In this document: positions 4,836-5,769 of the stretch, one piece after another
Layout of the letters: each line of letters opens with the position of its first letter
Position numbering within the stretch: the first letter of the stretch is position 1
Translations under genes and position numbers: made by a program
Notes under the pieces: generated by a model
The model's database searches: none
Told to the model about the DNA's origin: nothing
The model's input: only the letters and a program-made list of their open reading frames with translations
Assembly (NCBI GenBank): GCA_002369525.1
Contig: DFFN01000191.1
Coordinates: 1-5,769, forward strand
Length of the DNA: 5,769 nt
Reading direction: 5' to 3'
From: Lachnoclostridium sp. UBA3775
GTDB lineage: Bacteria; Bacillota; Clostridia; Lachnospirales; Lachnospiraceae

Positions 4836-5378
4836 CTACTTCTTACCTGTCTTGCCGACCTTACGTCTGATAACTTCATCAGCATACTTGATACCCTTGC
4901 CCTTGTAAGGTTCAGGTCTTCTCTTGTCTCTGATTTCAGCGGCGTACTGTCCGACTTTTTCTTTGTCGATACCCTTAACGGTGATCTTGTTCTGTCCTTC
5001 AAGGATAGTCTCGATACCTTCGGGGTCTGTCATAACTACAGGATGTGAATAACCGAGGATAAGAGTAAGCTCTTTTCCGGCCTTCTGTGCTCTGTAGCCG
5101 ACACCGTTTACTTCAAGAACCTTCTGGTAACCTTCGGTAACACCTGTTACCATATTAGCGATAAGTGTTCTTGTCAGACCATGTAATGACTTGTTTCTCT
5201 TAAGATCATTAGGTCTGGTAACAACTATTTCTGCACCCTCTAATTTGATCTCCATTTCCGCAGGGAGAACTCTTACAAGTGTTCCCTTGGGACCTTTAAC
5301 AGTCACTTTATTATTTTCTGCGATATCCACAGTTACGCCTGCGGGTACCGCGATTGGCATTTTTCCTATACGTGACAT
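4836..5378 (-). CDS. rplF: Large ribosomal subunit protein L6 (uL6)
   Basis: L6 lies near the sarcin-ricin loop and the factor-binding site of the 50S subunit. The product has 180 residues, typical of the bacterial family. It has two repeated L6 domains (about 11-82 and 90-165). The start MSRIGKMPIAVPAGV and the C-terminal signature RRPEPYKGKGIKYADEVIRRK (153-173) are diagnostic, and a lysine-rich tail KVGKTGKK follows. GGAGG precedes the ATG at 5378 with about 7 nt spacing (TACGGGC). The gene follows rpsH after a 43-nt gap, the longest within this block, and precedes rplR by 15 nt. Confidence 0.98.
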   Translation of the reverse strand: MSRIGKMPIAVPAGVTVDIAENNKVTVKGPKGTLVRVLPAEMEIKLEGAEIVVTRPNDLKRNKSLHGLTRTLIANMVTGVTEGYQKVLEVNGVGYRAQKAGKELTLILGYSHPVVMTDPEGIETILEGQNKITVKGIDKEKVGQYAAEIRDKRRPEPYKGKGIKYADEVIRRKVGKTGKK

Positions 5379-5421
5379 GCCCGTACCTCCATTTAAATTT
5401 ATGGTTTATTTCTTATTCCGA

Positions 5422-5769
5422 TTACCAGATATAAGCCAATACTTCACCGCCGACATTCTCTTTTCTTGCCTCTTTATCGGTAAGAATTCCCTTGTTGGTG
5501 GAAACGATTGCAATACCAAGTCCGCCGAGTACATGAGGAAGCTCATCCTTGCCTGCGTAAATACGAAGACCGGGCTTTGAGATTCTCTTAAGACCGGTGA
5601 TGGTCTTAACAGACTTGTCCTTGCCGTACTTCAGTGTAATGTGGATATTGTTGTATGAACCTGCATCTACGAGATCAAAAGCCTTGATGTAGCCTTCCTT
5701 AAGAAGGATTTCAGCTATAGCAACCTTGATCTTGGAAGCAGGAACGTCTACTGTATCATGCTTTGCAGT
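5422..5769 (-). CDS. rpsH: Small ribosomal subunit protein S8 (uS8), N-terminus cut by window edge
   Basis: S8 binds helix 21 of 16S rRNA, organises the 30S platform, and in E. coli represses the spc operon by binding the rplE message. The visible part is 115 residues, against about 132 in the family, so some 17-18 N-terminal residues lie beyond the window edge. The frame starts exactly at 5769 with TAKHDTVDVPASKIKVAIAE. The C-terminus carries the rRNA-binding core STNKGILTDKEARKENVGGE and ends in EVLAYIW before a TAA at 5424-5422, as is standard for S8. The rplF gene follows. rpsN or rplE would be expected upstream, outside the window. Confidence 0.97.
   Translation of the reverse strand, partial: TAKHDTVDVPASKIKVAIAEILLKEGYIKAFDLVDAGSYNNIHITLKYGKDKSVKTITGLKRISKPGLRIYAGKDELPHVLGGLGIAIVSTNKGILTDKEARKENVGGEVLAYIW

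Noticed and set aside
4466..5048. Several long open frames overlapping rplR and rplF on both strands
   Set aside because: They are shadows of the strongly conserved L18 and L6 genes, with low-complexity or arbitrary composition.

Overview
The window is a bacterial ribosomal-protein and translocation locus read entirely on the minus strand. In transcription order it runs: rpsH (5' end cut off by the window edge), rplF, rplR, rpsE, rpmD, rplO, secY, adk, infA, then a transcription stop, then rpmJ and rpsM (3' end cut off). This is the distal part of the classical spc operon followed by the start of the alpha (rpsM) operon. Tight spacing, GGAGG-type Shine-Dalgarno sites before nearly every gene, a zinc-type (four-cysteine) adenylate kinase and the secY-adk-infA-rpmJ-rpsM order all point to a low-to-middle GC Firmicute. 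The protein sequences look like Clostridia, most likely a Lachnospiraceae member. That placement is inferred from general sequence feel and was not searched.

Region by region: 5769-3298 is a compact ribosomal-protein block (S8, L6, L18, S5, L30, L15) with gaps of 9-43 nt. secY starts one base after the rplO stop. A strong non-terminator hairpin separates secY from adk. adk is followed after only 19 nt by infA, so the map (methionine aminopeptidase) gene that commonly lies between them is absent here. infA ends in a textbook Rho-independent terminator at 980-1005. An AT-rich stretch and a candidate promoter for rpmJ-rpsM follow. The extended -10 of that promoter lies exactly in the loop of a perfect 11+11 bp inverted repeat, whose downstream arm runs into a T tract.

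The most unusual part is the 342-nt spacer between rpmJ and rpsM (315-656). It has no credible gene, but on the sense strand it folds by eye into a chain of about eight local hairpins. One of these is a 60-nt imperfect stem with 21 base pairs. It is a good candidate for a structured 5' leader controlling the rpsM (alpha) operon, but its function cannot be shown from sequence alone.

Functionally, the genes supply 30S and 50S proteins, the SecY channel for membrane insertion and secretion of proteins, adenylate kinase for nucleotide balance, and initiation factor IF-1. Apart from the missing map gene, the split between infA and rpmJ and the long leader, the protein-coding content is ordinary and conserved.
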